A DNA stretch of 64,000 nucleotides, from NCBI GenBank assembly GCA_001627335.1, contig LUPK01000002.1, positions 19,406 through 83,405 on the forward strand. The letters are read 5' to 3'. The stretch comes from Nocardioides sp. REDSEA-S33_B3. GTDB taxonomy: Bacteria; Actinomycetota; Actinomycetes; Propionibacteriales; Nocardioidaceae. The position numbers were made by a program, and so were the translations under genes. Of this stretch, positions 26,254 through 40,414 are shown in pieces. How positions within the stretch are numbered: the first letter of the stretch is position 1; the number at the start of each line of letters is the position of its first letter. Under the pieces are notes generated by a model. It saw only the letters and a program-made list of their open reading frames with translations. It was not told where the DNA came from and ran no database searches.

Positions 26254-26997
26254 ATGCATCCCGCGGCGACCAGGCTCGAAGCGGTCGCACTCGTGCGATC
26301 AGGACACACCGTGTCCTCCGTTGCCCGTCAACTGGCCCTGCCGGCCAGCACGGTTCGGGACTGGGTCACCGGGAGGACCACCGGTCCACTCGATGAGTGC
26401 CCGCGCTGCACCGGGGCTTCCGTCCCGGAGGGTCCCTACGCTGCCCTGCTGGGCTACTACCTGGGCGACGGGTGCATCAGTCATGCCCCGCGCTACGACG
26501 TCCTGCGCATCTCCTGCGACGCCAGGCTTCCCGGCATCGTCGCTGGCGTCAGCCAGGTGCTGCGCGAGGTGCGCCCCACGGGCAAGGTGTTCCACGTCTC
26601 CGGACCAGGAACGATCGTCGTCCAGGGGCACTGGAAGCACTGGACCTGCCTGTTCCCCCAGCACGGCCCCGGTCGCAAGCACGAGCGGGTCATCGCTCTC
26701 GAGCCGTGGCAGCAGGAGATCGTCGAGCGGCACCCGGGCCCCTTCCTCCGCGGGCTCTTCCACTCCGACGGGTGCCGCGCGCACAACTGGACGACCCGTC
26801 GGGTCGGTGGCGAGCCGAAGCGCTACGAATACCCGCGCTGGCAGTTCTCCAACCGGTCCGAGGACATCCTCGGCCTGTGCACGTGGGCGCTGGACCTGGT
26901 CGACGTCCCGTGGCGCCGCAGCGGTCGATGGTGCGTGAGCGTGTCCCGCCGCGCGGGGGTCGCACGCCTGGACGAGCTGGTGGGCCCCAAGCGCTGA
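26254..26997 (+). CDS. HTH plus LAGLIDADG-like protein next to a tRNA
   Basis: A 247-residue protein starting 33 bases after the tRNA. Residues 6-41 form a homeodomain-like helix-turn-helix (VSSVARQLALPASTVRDWV). A CPRC pair follows at 49-52. Then come two LAGLIDADG-type motifs: AALLGYYLGDG (63-73, acidic D72) and FLRGLFHSDG (164-173, acidic D172), about 100 residues apart as in monomeric LAGLIDADG proteins. Between them lie a PQHGPGRKH stretch and a basic PRWQFSN region. I recall similar stand-alone proteins in Streptomyces and relatives, usually annotated as regulators. It may be a free-standing homing endonuclease or a domesticated DNA/RNA-binding protein. ATG at 26254 preferred; GTG codons at 26248 and 26251 are alternatives. 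Confidence 0.78.
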   Translation: MHPAATRLEAVALVRSGHTVSSVARQLALPASTVRDWVTGRTTGPLDECPRCTGASVPEGPYAALLGYYLGDGCISHAPRYDVLRISCDARLPGIVAGVSQVLREVRPTGKVFHVSGPGTIVVQGHWKHWTCLFPQHGPGRKHERVIALEPWQQEIVERHPGPFLRGLFHSDGCRAHNWTTRRVGGEPKRYEYPRWQFSNRSEDILGLCTWALDLVDVPWRRSGRWCVSVSRRAGVARLDELVGPKR

Positions 26998-27003
26998 TCC
27001 CCG

Positions 27004-27035
27004 CTCAGGGGCGCCGGTTGTCCGGCGTCCCTGAG
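27004..27035 (+). terminator. Hairpin after the LAGLIDADG gene
   Basis: A 14-bp stem (CTCAGGGGCGCCGG with CCGGCGTCCCTGAG, one wobble) and TTGT loop, beginning 7 bases after the stop codon. One arm is also complementary to the 3' end of pyk. Confidence 0.75.
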
Positions 27036-27151
27036 TGCGTGGAGTGCGCGCATCGCAACGCGGAGGCGCGAAGGCGGCCTTCGAGCGGAGCGGGCCGTCG
27101 AGCGCCGACAACGCGGCGAGGTGCGTGCTCCACGTGTTCAGGGACGCCGGT
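27022..27151. repeat. Long imperfect inverted repeat around the pyk 3' end
   Basis: Bases 27022-27044 and 27129-27151 are inverted copies over 23 bases with about three mismatches, enclosing 84 bases rich in short palindromes such as CGAAGG..CCTTCG. The right copy contains the pyk stop codon and last codons; the left copy doubles as the arm of the 27004-27035 hairpin. It probably forms alternative terminator structures. Confidence 0.6.
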
Positions 27152-28598
27152 ACGCCGGGGCGACGCCATTGATGGCGTCACCCATCTTGTGGATGCGCAG
27201 CGCGTTGGTGGAGCCGGGGATGCCCGGCGGGGCGCCGGCGATGATCACCACGAGGTCGCCCTCCTGGACCCGGCCGATCTGGAGCAGCTGCTCGTCGACC
27301 TGGCGCACCATCTCGTCGGTGTGCTCGACCTCGGTGGTCTTGAAGGTCTCGATCCCCCACGACAGCGACAACTGCGAGCGGACCTTGTCCTCGGGGGTGA
27401 AGGCGAGCAGGGGCACGGGGCCGCGCAGCCGCGACATCCGGCGGGCGGAGTCACCGGACTGGGTGAACGCGACGACGTACTTCGCGTGCACCCGCTCCGC
27501 GACCTCGGCCGCCGCCTTGGCGATCACGCCGGACTTGGTGTGCGGGTCCCAGTCGATGGCGTCCAGCCCGGTCTCGTGGGCGCTCTCGAGGGCGTGCAGC
27601 TCGGTGGCGGAGATGATGCGCGCCATCGTCTCGACCGTGTGGACGGGGTACTCGCCCACGCTCGTCTCGCCCGAGAGCATCACGGCGTCCGCACCGTCGA
27701 GGACCGCGTTGGCGACGTCGGAGGCCTCGGCACGCGTCGGCTGCGGGTTGCCGATCATCGACTCCAGCATCTGGGTGGCGACGATGACGGGCTTGGCGTT
27801 GAGGCGCGCCTTGCGGATGACCTGCTTCTGCAGGAACGGCACCTCCTCCAGCGGGCACTCCACGCCGAGGTCGCCACGCGCGACCATGAAGCCGTCGAAC
27901 GCGGCGATCACCTCGTCGAGGTTGTCGATGGCCTGGGGCTTCTCGATCTTGGCGATGACGGGCACCAGCACGCCCACCTCGCGCATGATGCGGCGCACGT
28001 CCTCGGCGTCCTTGGCGTCGCGCACGAAGGACAGCGCGACGAAGTCGACGCTCAGCGACAGCGCGAAGCGCAGGTCCGCCTCGTCCTTGGCCGAGAGTGC
28101 CGGCACGGAGACGGCGACGCCGGGCAGGTTGATGCCCTTGTTGTTGCTGACCCGACCGCCGACGAGCACCTCGCAGCGCACGTCGGTGTCGCCGACCTCG
28201 AGGACCCGCAGGCGGATCTTGCCGTCGTCGATGAGGATCGGGTCACCGACCGAGACGTCGCCGGGCAGGCCCTTGTAGGTGGTGCCGCAGACCTCGGCGT
28301 CGCCGGGCACGTCGCGGGTGGTGATGACCCACTCCTGACCGCGCCTCAGGTGGGCCGAACCCTCCGCGAAGGTCTCCAGGCGGATCTTGGGGCCCTGGAG
28401 GTCGGCGAAGATGCCGACCCCGTGGCCGCTGGCGTCGGAGGCCTCGCGGACCAGGCGGTAGGACTCCGCGTGGTCCTCGTGGCTGCCGTGGCTCATGTTC
28501 AGCCGGGCGACGTCCATCCCGGCGTACACGAGCTCTCGGATGCGCCGGGGCGACGCCGTTGCCGGCCCCAGCGTGCAGACGATCTTGGCTCTACGCAC
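27138..28598 (-). CDS. pyk: Pyruvate kinase
   Basis: A 486-residue glycolytic enzyme converting phosphoenolpyruvate and ADP to pyruvate and ATP. Seen are the N-terminal RRAKIVCTLGPAT, the substrate/metal region MDVARLNMSHG, the catalytic signature with lysine in VPVIAKIEKPQAIDN, the MVARGDLGVE metal loop, PVIVATQMLESM, and the KYVVAFTQSGDSARRMS allosteric-domain stretch. The length is standard for bacterial type. The GTG start lies 6 bases after TAGGGT, so a leaderless mRNA is likely. Alone in its transcript: bounded by hairpins on both sides. Confidence 0.98.
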   Translation of the reverse strand: MRRAKIVCTLGPATASPRRIRELVYAGMDVARLNMSHGSHEDHAESYRLVREASDASGHGVGIFADLQGPKIRLETFAEGSAHLRRGQEWVITTRDVPGDAEVCGTTYKGLPGDVSVGDPILIDDGKIRLRVLEVGDTDVRCEVLVGGRVSNNKGINLPGVAVSVPALSAKDEADLRFALSLSVDFVALSFVRDAKDAEDVRRIMREVGVLVPVIAKIEKPQAIDNLDEVIAAFDGFMVARGDLGVECPLEEVPFLQKQVIRKARLNAKPVIVATQMLESMIGNPQPTRAEASDVANAVLDGADAVMLSGETSVGEYPVHTVETMARIISATELHALESAHETGLDAIDWDPHTKSGVIAKAAAEVAERVHAKYVVAFTQSGDSARRMSRLRGPVPLLAFTPEDKVRSQLSLSWGIETFKTTEVEHTDEMVRQVDEQLLQIGRVQEGDLVVIIAGAPPGIPGSTNALRIHKMGDAINGVAPAYRRP

Positions 28599-28604
28599 GG
28601 TCCC

Positions 28605-28610
28605 ACCCTA
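28605..28610 (-). promoter_or_regulatory. -10 hexamer, leaderless pyk
   Basis: TAGGGT on the minus strand is 6 bases before the pyk GTG at 28598. Confidence 0.65.
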
Positions 28611-28642
28611 GCGGACCTTGGATCGATCAAAGGGTGGGAGCG

Positions 28643-28697
28643 GCCGAGCCGGCGCATCTTTCCGTGCGCGCTGCACGCAAGGATGCGCCGGCTCGGC
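28643..28697 (-). terminator. gltBD terminator
   Basis: Perfect 16-bp outer stem (28643-28658 with 28682-28697) and an inner CGTGC/GCACG stem. It lies 11 bases after the gltD stop and upstream of the pyk promoter. Confidence 0.8.
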
Positions 28698-28708
28698 GAG
28701 GGACCTGC

Positions 28709-30167
28709 TCAGACCACCAGCGGGCGGTCGGTCGGCTTCACCGGCGCGGGCAGCGCGGTGTCGCCGGTGAGGAACGCGTCGACGTACGACGCAGCCGCAC
28801 GGCCCTCGGCGATCGCCCAGACGATCAGCGACTGGCCGCGGCCGGCGTCGCCGGCCACGAAGACGCCGGGCCTGGAGGACTGGTAGTCCGAGCCCCGCTG
28901 CACGTTGCCACGCTCGTCGAGGTCGACCCCGAGCTGCTCGACCAGGCCGGGCTTCTCCGGACCGAGGAAGCCCATGGCGAAGAGCACCAGCTGCGCCGGG
29001 ATCTCGCGCTCGGTGCCCTCGACCTCGGTCAGCTTGCCGTCGACGAACTCGACCTCGACCAGCTTCAGCGCCCGGACGTTGCCCTCGTCGTCGCCGAGGA
29101 ACTCCTTGGTCGAGACGCTGTAGACGCGCTCGCCACCCTCCTCGTGCGCCGAGGAGACGCGGTAGGTCATCGGGTACGTCGGCCACGGCTGTCCCGAGGG
29201 ACGCGCCTCGGGCGGGCGCGGCATGATCTCCAGCTGCGTGATCGAGCGCGCGCCCTGGCGGATCGACGTGCCGAGGCAGTCGGCGCCGGTGTCACCGCCA
29301 CCGATGATGACGACGTCCTTGTCGGTGGCCATGATCTGGCCCTCGACGGTCTCACCGAGCGAGGAGCGGTTGGCCTGCGGCAGGAACTCCATCGCCTGGT
29401 GGATGCCGCCGAGCTCGCGACCGGTGGCCGGGAGGTCCCGGGGCTCGGTGGCGCCCATGGCGAGCACGACGGCGTCGTAGCGGTCGACCAGCTTGTCGCC
29501 GGTCAGCTCGCCGCCGACCTCGACGCCGGCCCGGAAGACGGTGCCCTCACGGCGCATCTGGTCCAGGCGCCGGTCGAGGTGCTTCTTCTCCATCTTGAAC
29601 TCGGGGATGCCGTAGCGCAGCAGCCCACCGATCTTGTCGGCGCGCTCGTAGACGGCCACCGTGTGACCGGCCCGCGTCAGCTGCTGGGCGGCAGCCAGGC
29701 CGGCGGGACCCGAACCCACCACGGCGACGGTCTTGCCCGAGAGCCACTCCGGCGGCTGGGGCCGCACGAAGCCGGACTCCCACGCCTTGTCGATGATCGA
29801 GACCTCGACGTTCTTGATGGTCACCGCGTCCTGGTTGATGCCCAGCACGCAGGCGGTCTCGCAGGGGGCCGGGCACAGGCGACCGGTGAACTCCGGGAAG
29901 TTGTTGGTCGCGTGCAGGCGCTCGATGGCGCCCTCCCAGTCATCACGCCAGACCAGGTCGTTCCACTCCGGGATGATGTTGCCCAGCGGGCAGCCCTGGT
30001 GGCAGAACGGGATGCCGCAGTCCATGCAGCGGCCCGCCTGCGGCGTGATGATCGGCAGCAGCGCGCGGCCGATGCCGTCGGGGTAGACCTCGTCCCAGTC
30101 CTTGACCCGCTCGTCGACGGGACGCCGGGTCGCGACCTGGCGTCCCTCCTTCAGGAATCCCTTCGGA

Positions 30168-30175
<8 letters not shown>
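28709..30175 (-). CDS. gltD: Glutamate synthase (NADPH) small subunit
   Basis: A 488-residue flavoprotein that passes electrons from NADPH through FAD and 4Fe-4S clusters to GltB for glutamate synthesis from glutamine and 2-oxoglutarate. The N-terminal cluster region has [17 protein letters not shown] and [13 protein letters not shown]. The FAD-binding [17 protein letters not shown] lies near 147 and the NADPH-binding [15 protein letters not shown] near 283, and a final [18 protein letters not shown] carries the second FAD contact. Its ATG lies 8 bases inside the end of gltB, so the two subunits are co-translated. Confidence 0.98.
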
Positions 30176-34751
<4,576 letters not shown>

Positions 34752-34838
34752 GCCGGACGGATCTCCCGCCGGCATACATCGGTGTGAACTCAAGCGTTCG
34801 GGTGCAGGGGACGACATTGGCCCACGCGCGGAGCCGTC

Positions 34839-34844
34839 AGATTA
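34839..34844 (-). promoter_or_regulatory. Candidate -10 hexamer of gltBD
   Basis: TAATCT on the minus strand, preceded by GGTGG, lies about 88 bases before the gltB ATG. No clear -35 was seen. It would give gltBD its own promoter between lgt and gltB. Confidence 0.4.
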
Positions 34845-34862
34845 CCACCGAGTTTCGCGGCC

Positions 34863-35744
34863 TCAGTCGCCGGCGGCGTCCGGGACGAGGGATGAGACGT
34901 GGCGGTCGGTGTAGACGGCCTCGTCCCGGCCCGGGTGGCGGCGCGCCGACCACACGACGTACGCCGCTGCGGCCAGGAACAGCACGATCGAGGTCCACAC
35001 GTTGAAGCGCAGGCCCGCGACGTCGGCGAGCTCGACGTCGTCGATGCGCAGCATCTCGATCCAGCCGCGTCCGGCGGTGTAGAGCATGACGTAGGCCGCC
35101 ATCACCCGTCCGTGACCGAGCCGGAACCGCCGGTCGAGCCAGATGAGCAGCGCGAACGCCGCGAGGTTCCACAGGCACTCGTAGAGGAAGGTGGGGTGGA
35201 AGGTGGTCCCGAGGGGGAAGGTGAGGTCTCCCGGCCAGTTGCGCGGGTCGATCTCCAGGCCCCACGGCAGGTCGGTGGGCCGGCCGTAGAGCTCCTGGTT
35301 GAACCAGTTGCCCCAGCGTCCCAGCGCTTGCGCGACCAGCACCCCCGGCGCGATCGCGTCGAGGACAGGTGCGATGCGGATGCCCTTGGCGCGGGCGCCG
35401 AGGTAGACCCCCAGCGCACCCATGGCGATGCCGCCCCAGACCCCGAGGCCGCCCTTCCAGAGGTAGAGCGCCTCCCACGGGTTCCCACCGTCGCCGAAGT
35501 AGCGGCCGGCGTCGGTGGCGACGTGGTAGGCGCGGGCGCCGACCAGGCCGAACGGCACCGCCCAGATGGCCAGGTCCTGGATCTCACCGGCCTCGCCGCC
35601 GCGGGCCACCCAGCGGCGTTCGGCGATCCAGATCGCGGCGACGATGCCGGCGATGATGGACAGCGCATAGCCGCGCAGCGGCAGGGGCCCGAGGTACCAC
35701 GTGCCCTCGGCCGGGCTCGGGATGGACAGCACGTCGAGGACCAC
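34863..35744 (-). CDS. lgt: Prolipoprotein diacylglyceryl transferase
   Basis: A 293-residue inner-membrane enzyme that attaches diacylglycerol to the lipobox cysteine of prolipoproteins. The family signature GRWGNWFNQELYGRPTD (near 149-165), a HPTFLYECLWNL region and early LRGYALSIIAGI span with the conserved arginine are visible, with about seven spans in total and a polar C-tail. The GTG lies 2 bases after the stop of the Sco1-type lipoprotein gene. In the trpCBA-sco-lgt order it closes a co-transcribed group, and its products could include the neighbouring Sco1 protein and LivK. Confidence 0.97.
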   Translation of the reverse strand: MVLDVLSIPSPAEGTWYLGPLPLRGYALSIIAGIVAAIWIAERRWVARGGEAGEIQDLAIWAVPFGLVGARAYHVATDAGRYFGDGGNPWEALYLWKGGLGVWGGIAMGALGVYLGARAKGIRIAPVLDAIAPGVLVAQALGRWGNWFNQELYGRPTDLPWGLEIDPRNWPGDLTFPLGTTFHPTFLYECLWNLAAFALLIWLDRRFRLGHGRVMAAYVMLYTAGRGWIEMLRIDDVELADVAGLRFNVWTSIVLFLAAAAYVVWSARRHPGRDEAVYTDRHVSSLVPDAAGD

Positions 35745-35746
35745 GG

Positions 35747-36358
35747 TCAGCTCCTGAGCAGAAGGTCGATGTCGGCGGCGAGGTCGGCCGAGGAGACGTC
35801 CTGCCGCCAGAAGGCGGGGGCGCGCCCCTCCCCGTCGACGGCGATGACCTGAGAGCCGTGGCTGCCGAGGTCGTAGCCGCCCGAGGCCAGCTCCTCCGCG
35901 TCGGCGACGAAGATGCCGACGCTGTCGCCCAGGGCCTCGACGTCCTCCAGGTCACCGGTGAGACCGACCGCAGTGGGGTCGTAGCCGTCGAGGTAGCGGC
36001 GGATCGTCTCGGCGTCGTCGCGCGGTGGGTCGGTGGTGACGAACACCAGCTGCACCTGGTCGCGGTCCTCCGGGTCGAGCCGGGTGAGGGCGGTGGCGAT
36101 CGTCGACATCATCAGCGGGCAGACGTCGGGGCAGTGGGTGTAGCCGAAGAAGACGAGCGTGAGCCGGGCGTCGGGGTCGGCCAGGCTCATCGTGCCCCCC
36201 TCGGTCGACTCCAGCGCCACGTCGGCGACCTCGAACGGCGGGTCCACGCGGGACGCGGTGAGCGTCCCCGACGGCTCGTCGGACCCGCCGCAGGCGCCGA
36301 GCACCAGGGCGGTGACCAGCGCGAGAGCGACGAGCAGGCCGCGGCGGCGGTCAGGCAC
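35747..36358 (-). CDS. Sco1/SenC-type copper chaperone lipoprotein
   Basis: A 203-residue lipoprotein: a basic N-terminus, hydrophobic signal and lipobox LVLGAC (C23), then a thioredoxin-fold Sco1 domain with the copper motif YTHCPDVCP (C76 and C80) and a distal histidine in LGSHGSQVIAVDG. Sco1 proteins deliver copper to the CuA site of cytochrome c oxidase or reduce it. The GTG at 36358 overlaps the end of trpA by 8 bases; the longer frame from 36418 lacks a start signal and would place the signal peptide internally. It immediately precedes lgt, which should lipidate it. Confidence 0.93.
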   Translation of the reverse strand: MPDRRRGLLVALALVTALVLGACGGSDEPSGTLTASRVDPPFEVADVALESTEGGTMSLADPDARLTLVFFGYTHCPDVCPLMMSTIATALTRLDPEDRDQVQLVFVTTDPPRDDAETIRRYLDGYDPTAVGLTGDLEDVEALGDSVGIFVADAEELASGGYDLGSHGSQVIAVDGEGRAPAFWRQDVSSADLAADIDLLLRS

Positions 36359-37153
36359 GTCGTACGCCCCCGGCGAGCTCCTCGGTGAGGGTGCGCAGCG
36401 CCCGGAGGGCGGCGTCACGGTCGTCGGCGTGGTCGAGGAGCGTACGGACGAAGGCGGTGCCGACGATGATGCCGTCGGCGTGCTCCGACATCGCCGCCGC
36501 CTGGACCCCGGTGCTCACGCCCACCCCGACCCCGACCGGCAGGTCGGTGGTGGCCTTCGTGCGGGCGATGAGCGGCGCGACGCCCTCGGCGGTGGCCTGC
36601 GTGGTGCCGGTGACGCCCATGATGCCGGTGGCGTAGACGAAGCCACGGCAGTGCGCGGTCGTCGACGCGATGCGCTCGTCGGTGCTCGAGGGCGCCACGA
36701 GGAAGACCTTGTCGAGGTCGCGCGCGTCGGCCGCCTCGGACCACTCCCCCGCGAACTCCGGGATGACGTCGGGCGTGATGAGGCCGGCGCCGCCGGCGTC
36801 GTCGAGCTGCTGGGCGAAGCGGTCCACGCCGCGCCGCTCGACGGGGTTCCAGCTGGTCATGACCAGCGTGGGCGTGCCGGTGGCCGCGACCGCCTCGACG
36901 ACACGGAACAGGTCGTCGACCCGGAAACCGCCGTCGAGGGCGTGCTGGACCGCCCGCTGGATGACGGGGCCGTCCATGACGGGGTCGCTGTAGGGCAGCC
37001 CGACCTCGATGACGTCGCAGCCGGCGTCGACCATGGTCCGCAGCGCGGCGATGGACCCCTCGACGTCGGGGAACGCCGCCGGGAGGTAGCCCACCAGGGC
37101 CGACCGGCCCTCCGCGCGCGCCGTCTCGAAGGCGGAGGCGACCCGGAGCCCGC

Positions 37154-37157
<4 letters not shown>
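36351..37157 (-). CDS. trpA: Tryptophan synthase alpha chain
   Basis: A 268-residue TIM-barrel enzyme cleaving indole-3-glycerol phosphate to indole, which channels to TrpB. Catalytic glutamate and aspartate lie in [20 protein letters not shown] near residues 48-67, and the phosphate-binding glycines in [15 protein letters not shown] start overlapping the trpB stop (GTGA). Standard length. The downstream overlap with a Sco1-type gene is unrelated in function but fixes the operon as continuous. Confidence 0.98.
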
Positions 37158-38406
<1,249 letters not shown>

Positions 38407-38410
<4 letters not shown>

Positions 38411-39189
38411 ACGCCTATTCCTGTCATGGCTGCGACGGCGGCCGTGGGGTCGCCGTCCTTGACGAGCGCCTCGCCGACGAGGACGGCGCGGGCGCCCTCG
38501 GAGACGAAGCGGGTCACGTCGGCGGGGGTGAAGATGCCCGACTCCGCGACCTTGACGCGGTCGTCTGGGATGCCGGAAGCGAGTCGACCGAAGGTGTCCG
38601 GGTCGATCTCGAGGGTCTTGAGGTTGCGGGCGTTGACGCCCACGAGCTCAGCGCCGAGGGCCACGGCCCGCTCGGCCTCGGCGTCGTCGTGGACCTCGAC
38701 CAGGGCGGTCAGCCCCAGCTCGCCGGCCAGGTCGTGCAGGCGACGCAGCTCGTCGTCGTCGAGCGCGGCCACGATGAGGAGGGCCAGGTCGGCGCCGGCG
38801 GCCCGGGCCTCCCAGAGCTGGTAGTCGGTGACGATGAAGTCCTTGCGCAGCAGCGGCACGTCGACGGCCGCGCGGACCGCGCGCAGGTCGTCGAGGCTGC
38901 CGCCGAAGCGGCGCTGCTCGGTGAGGACGGAGATCGCCGCGGCACCGCCCTCGGCGTAGGCCTTCGCCAGGACCGTGGGGTCGGGGATCTCGGCGAGGTC
39001 GCCCTTGGAGGGGCTGCGGCGCTTGACCTCGGCGATGACGCTCGAGCCCGGTGCGCGCAGCGCGGACATCGGGTCGCGGGGCGGGTCGACGTCCGCGAGC
39101 GCGGCCTTCAGGTCGACCAGGGGCAGCGCCGCCTCGCGCTCGGCGAGGTCCAGGCGCACGCCGGCGACGATGTCGTCGAGGACCGACAT
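38407..39189 (-). CDS. trpC: Indole-3-glycerol phosphate synthase
   Basis: A 260-residue TIM-barrel enzyme. The first motif [15 protein letters not shown] contains catalytic glutamate and lysine, followed by [36 protein letters not shown] and the phosphate site [23 protein letters not shown]. It is monofunctional: no TrpF domain is fused. The ATG at 39189 has GGAG 6 bases upstream, and the longer frame to 39351 is rejected. First gene of the trpCBA-sco-lgt group; trpE, trpD and trpG are absent from the window. Confidence 0.97.
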
Positions 39190-39214
39190 GACGGCTCCGT
39201 TCGAGGCGCGGGGA

Positions 39215-39234
39215 ATGACACCCGAGTCTGTCAT
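39215..39234. promoter_or_regulatory. 20-base dyad upstream of trpC
   Basis: ATGACA and TGTCAT form a perfect 6-base inverted repeat with an 8-base spacer, 26 bases before trpC and in the gap shared with a divergent gene. It may be an operator; the binding protein is unknown. Confidence 0.3.
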
Positions 39235-39362
39235 GTGAGGCGAAGCCGCTCGGGCACGGGTACGGTCGCCGGACGCACCTGAGAAGCATCTGAGCGATCG
39301 CCCGCCGCGATCGCAGGGACCGACTCGGGGCCGTCCCAGGCACCAGCCCACGAAGGAGAGTC

Positions 39363-39692
39363 ATGAGCTACGACCAGCCTCCCCCGCCGCCGCCCCCGGG
39401 CTACGGCGCAGCACCCCAGCCCCCGTACGGCGGACAGCCGGCCGGCACCTCGCAGAAGGCCATCTGGTCGCTGGTGACCGGCATCCTCGGCCTGCTGTGC
39501 TGCAGCCCGCTCGGCATCGTCGCGATCCTGCTCAGCCGCTCGGCCAAGGAGGAGATCCGCTCCACCGGCAAGTCGGGTGACGGCCTGGCGACCGCCGGCC
39601 TGGTCACGGGCATCATCGCCTTGGTGCTCATGGTCGTGTCGATCATCCTGATCGCGACCGGAGCCTTCGAGTTCAACTTCGAGACCAGCTGA
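39363..39692 (+). CDS. DUF4190 small membrane protein
   Basis: A 109-residue protein: a Pro/Gly/Tyr-rich cytoplasmic start (about 1-30) and two hydrophobic segments (about 34-57 and 77-101) around a polar loop with SAKEEIRSTG, matching DUF4190, which is common in actinobacteria and of unknown role. GAAGGAGAG lies 3 bases before the ATG. It is alone on the plus strand between the trp group and DUF2752, sharing the promoter gap with trpC. Confidence 0.88.
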   Translation: MSYDQPPPPPPPGYGAAPQPPYGGQPAGTSQKAIWSLVTGILGLLCCSPLGIVAILLSRSAKEEIRSTGKSGDGLATAGLVTGIIALVLMVVSIILIATGAFEFNFETS

Positions 39693-39707
39693 CCGCTCGG
39701 CCTGTCA

Positions 39708-39725
39708 GGCCCCGCTCACGGGGCC
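39708..39725. terminator. Hairpin shared by convergent genes
   Basis: GGCCCCG and CGGGGCC form a 7-bp stem; the loop contains the stop codon of the DUF2752 gene. The DUF4190 stop lies 16 bases before. Confidence 0.5.
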
Positions 39726-40147
39726 AGCCAGGGGGCGGCCGGGGTGTTGCGCAGCAGCATGAACAGCCCGGCCGCTCCCAGCAGGGCCCAGCCGCCCACG
39801 ACGACGAGGCGGCGCGGCAGGCGTCGGCTCCGGCCCCGCCAGCGGTCGAGCGTCCAGACCGCGAGGGCGAGCACCGCCAGCGGCATCAGCACCACGAGCA
39901 GCAGGTTGCTGCTCGCGGCGGAGGCGACCTCACCGTGGGTGAGGTCGTTGACGGCGCGCAGGCCACCGCAGCCCGGGCACCAGAACCCCATGGCCGCGCT
40001 GGGGCAGATGCCCCAGGAGCCGCCGACGTGCGGGTCGCGCAGATGCAGCGCGAGCGTGGCGAGCCCCAGCCCGCCGATCGTGACCAGCGGCGCCCGCACC
40101 CGGTCCCACCGGCTCGGGACCGGTGCCGGGGCGAGCAGGGCGCTCAT
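39716..40147 (-). CDS. DUF2752 membrane protein
   Basis: A 143-residue protein with three hydrophobic segments. The DUF2752 hallmark CPGCGGLRA (near 57-65) follows ICPSAAMGFWCPG; these cysteines could bind a metal. The family is widespread and uncharacterised. It ends the hisI-(Trp-associated protein)-HGxxPAAW-DUF2752 run, with a gap of only 13 bases to the preceding gene, and the same trio of small genes is known to me next to trp genes in other actinobacteria. Function unknown. Confidence 0.9.
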   Translation of the reverse strand: MSALLAPAPVPSRWDRVRAPLVTIGGLGLATLALHLRDPHVGGSWGICPSAAMGFWCPGCGGLRAVNDLTHGEVASAASSNLLLVVLMPLAVLALAVWTLDRWRGRSRRLPRRLVVVGGWALLGAAGLFMLLRNTPAAPWLAP

Positions 40148-40160
40148 CGGGGCAGGTACC

Positions 40161-40358
40161 TCAGTGGCCCTCGTGCAGACCCATCTTGGCCATCACGAGG
40201 AAGACGACGCCACCGGCGAGGGTGATCACGACGCCGGCCCAGAAGACCGGCATGCTGATCGGGTCGAAGATCAGGCCGACGCTGCCCACCACGAAGCCGA
40301 TGAGGCCCACGACCACGGCGCTCCACGCGGCGGGGGTGTTGCCGTGGCTGTTGGACAT
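40161..40358 (-). CDS. HGxxPAAW-family small membrane protein
   Basis: A 65-residue protein beginning SNSHGNTPAAW, the eponymous motif, followed by two hydrophobic hairpin segments and a His-containing tail (GLHEGH). The ATG has AGGAG 7 bases upstream, while the longer frame lacks such a site. Widely conserved next to trp genes in actinobacteria; function unknown. The terminal histidines and the N-terminal His-Gly might suggest metal binding, which is speculation. Confidence 0.9.
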   Translation of the reverse strand: MSNSHGNTPAAWSAVVVGLIGFVVGSVGLIFDPISMPVFWAGVVITLAGGVVFLVMAKMGLHEGH

Positions 40359-40414
40359 GCGGGGCTCCTCTGTGGCACGGGTGGATCGGGTTCGTCGGTG
40401 CTGCTGGCGACAGT

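Noticed and set aside
26147..27137. Genomic island inserted at the tRNA 3' end
   Set aside because: I saw no integrase and no second copy of the tRNA 3' end in the window; the stretch between tRNA and pyk is under 1 kb.
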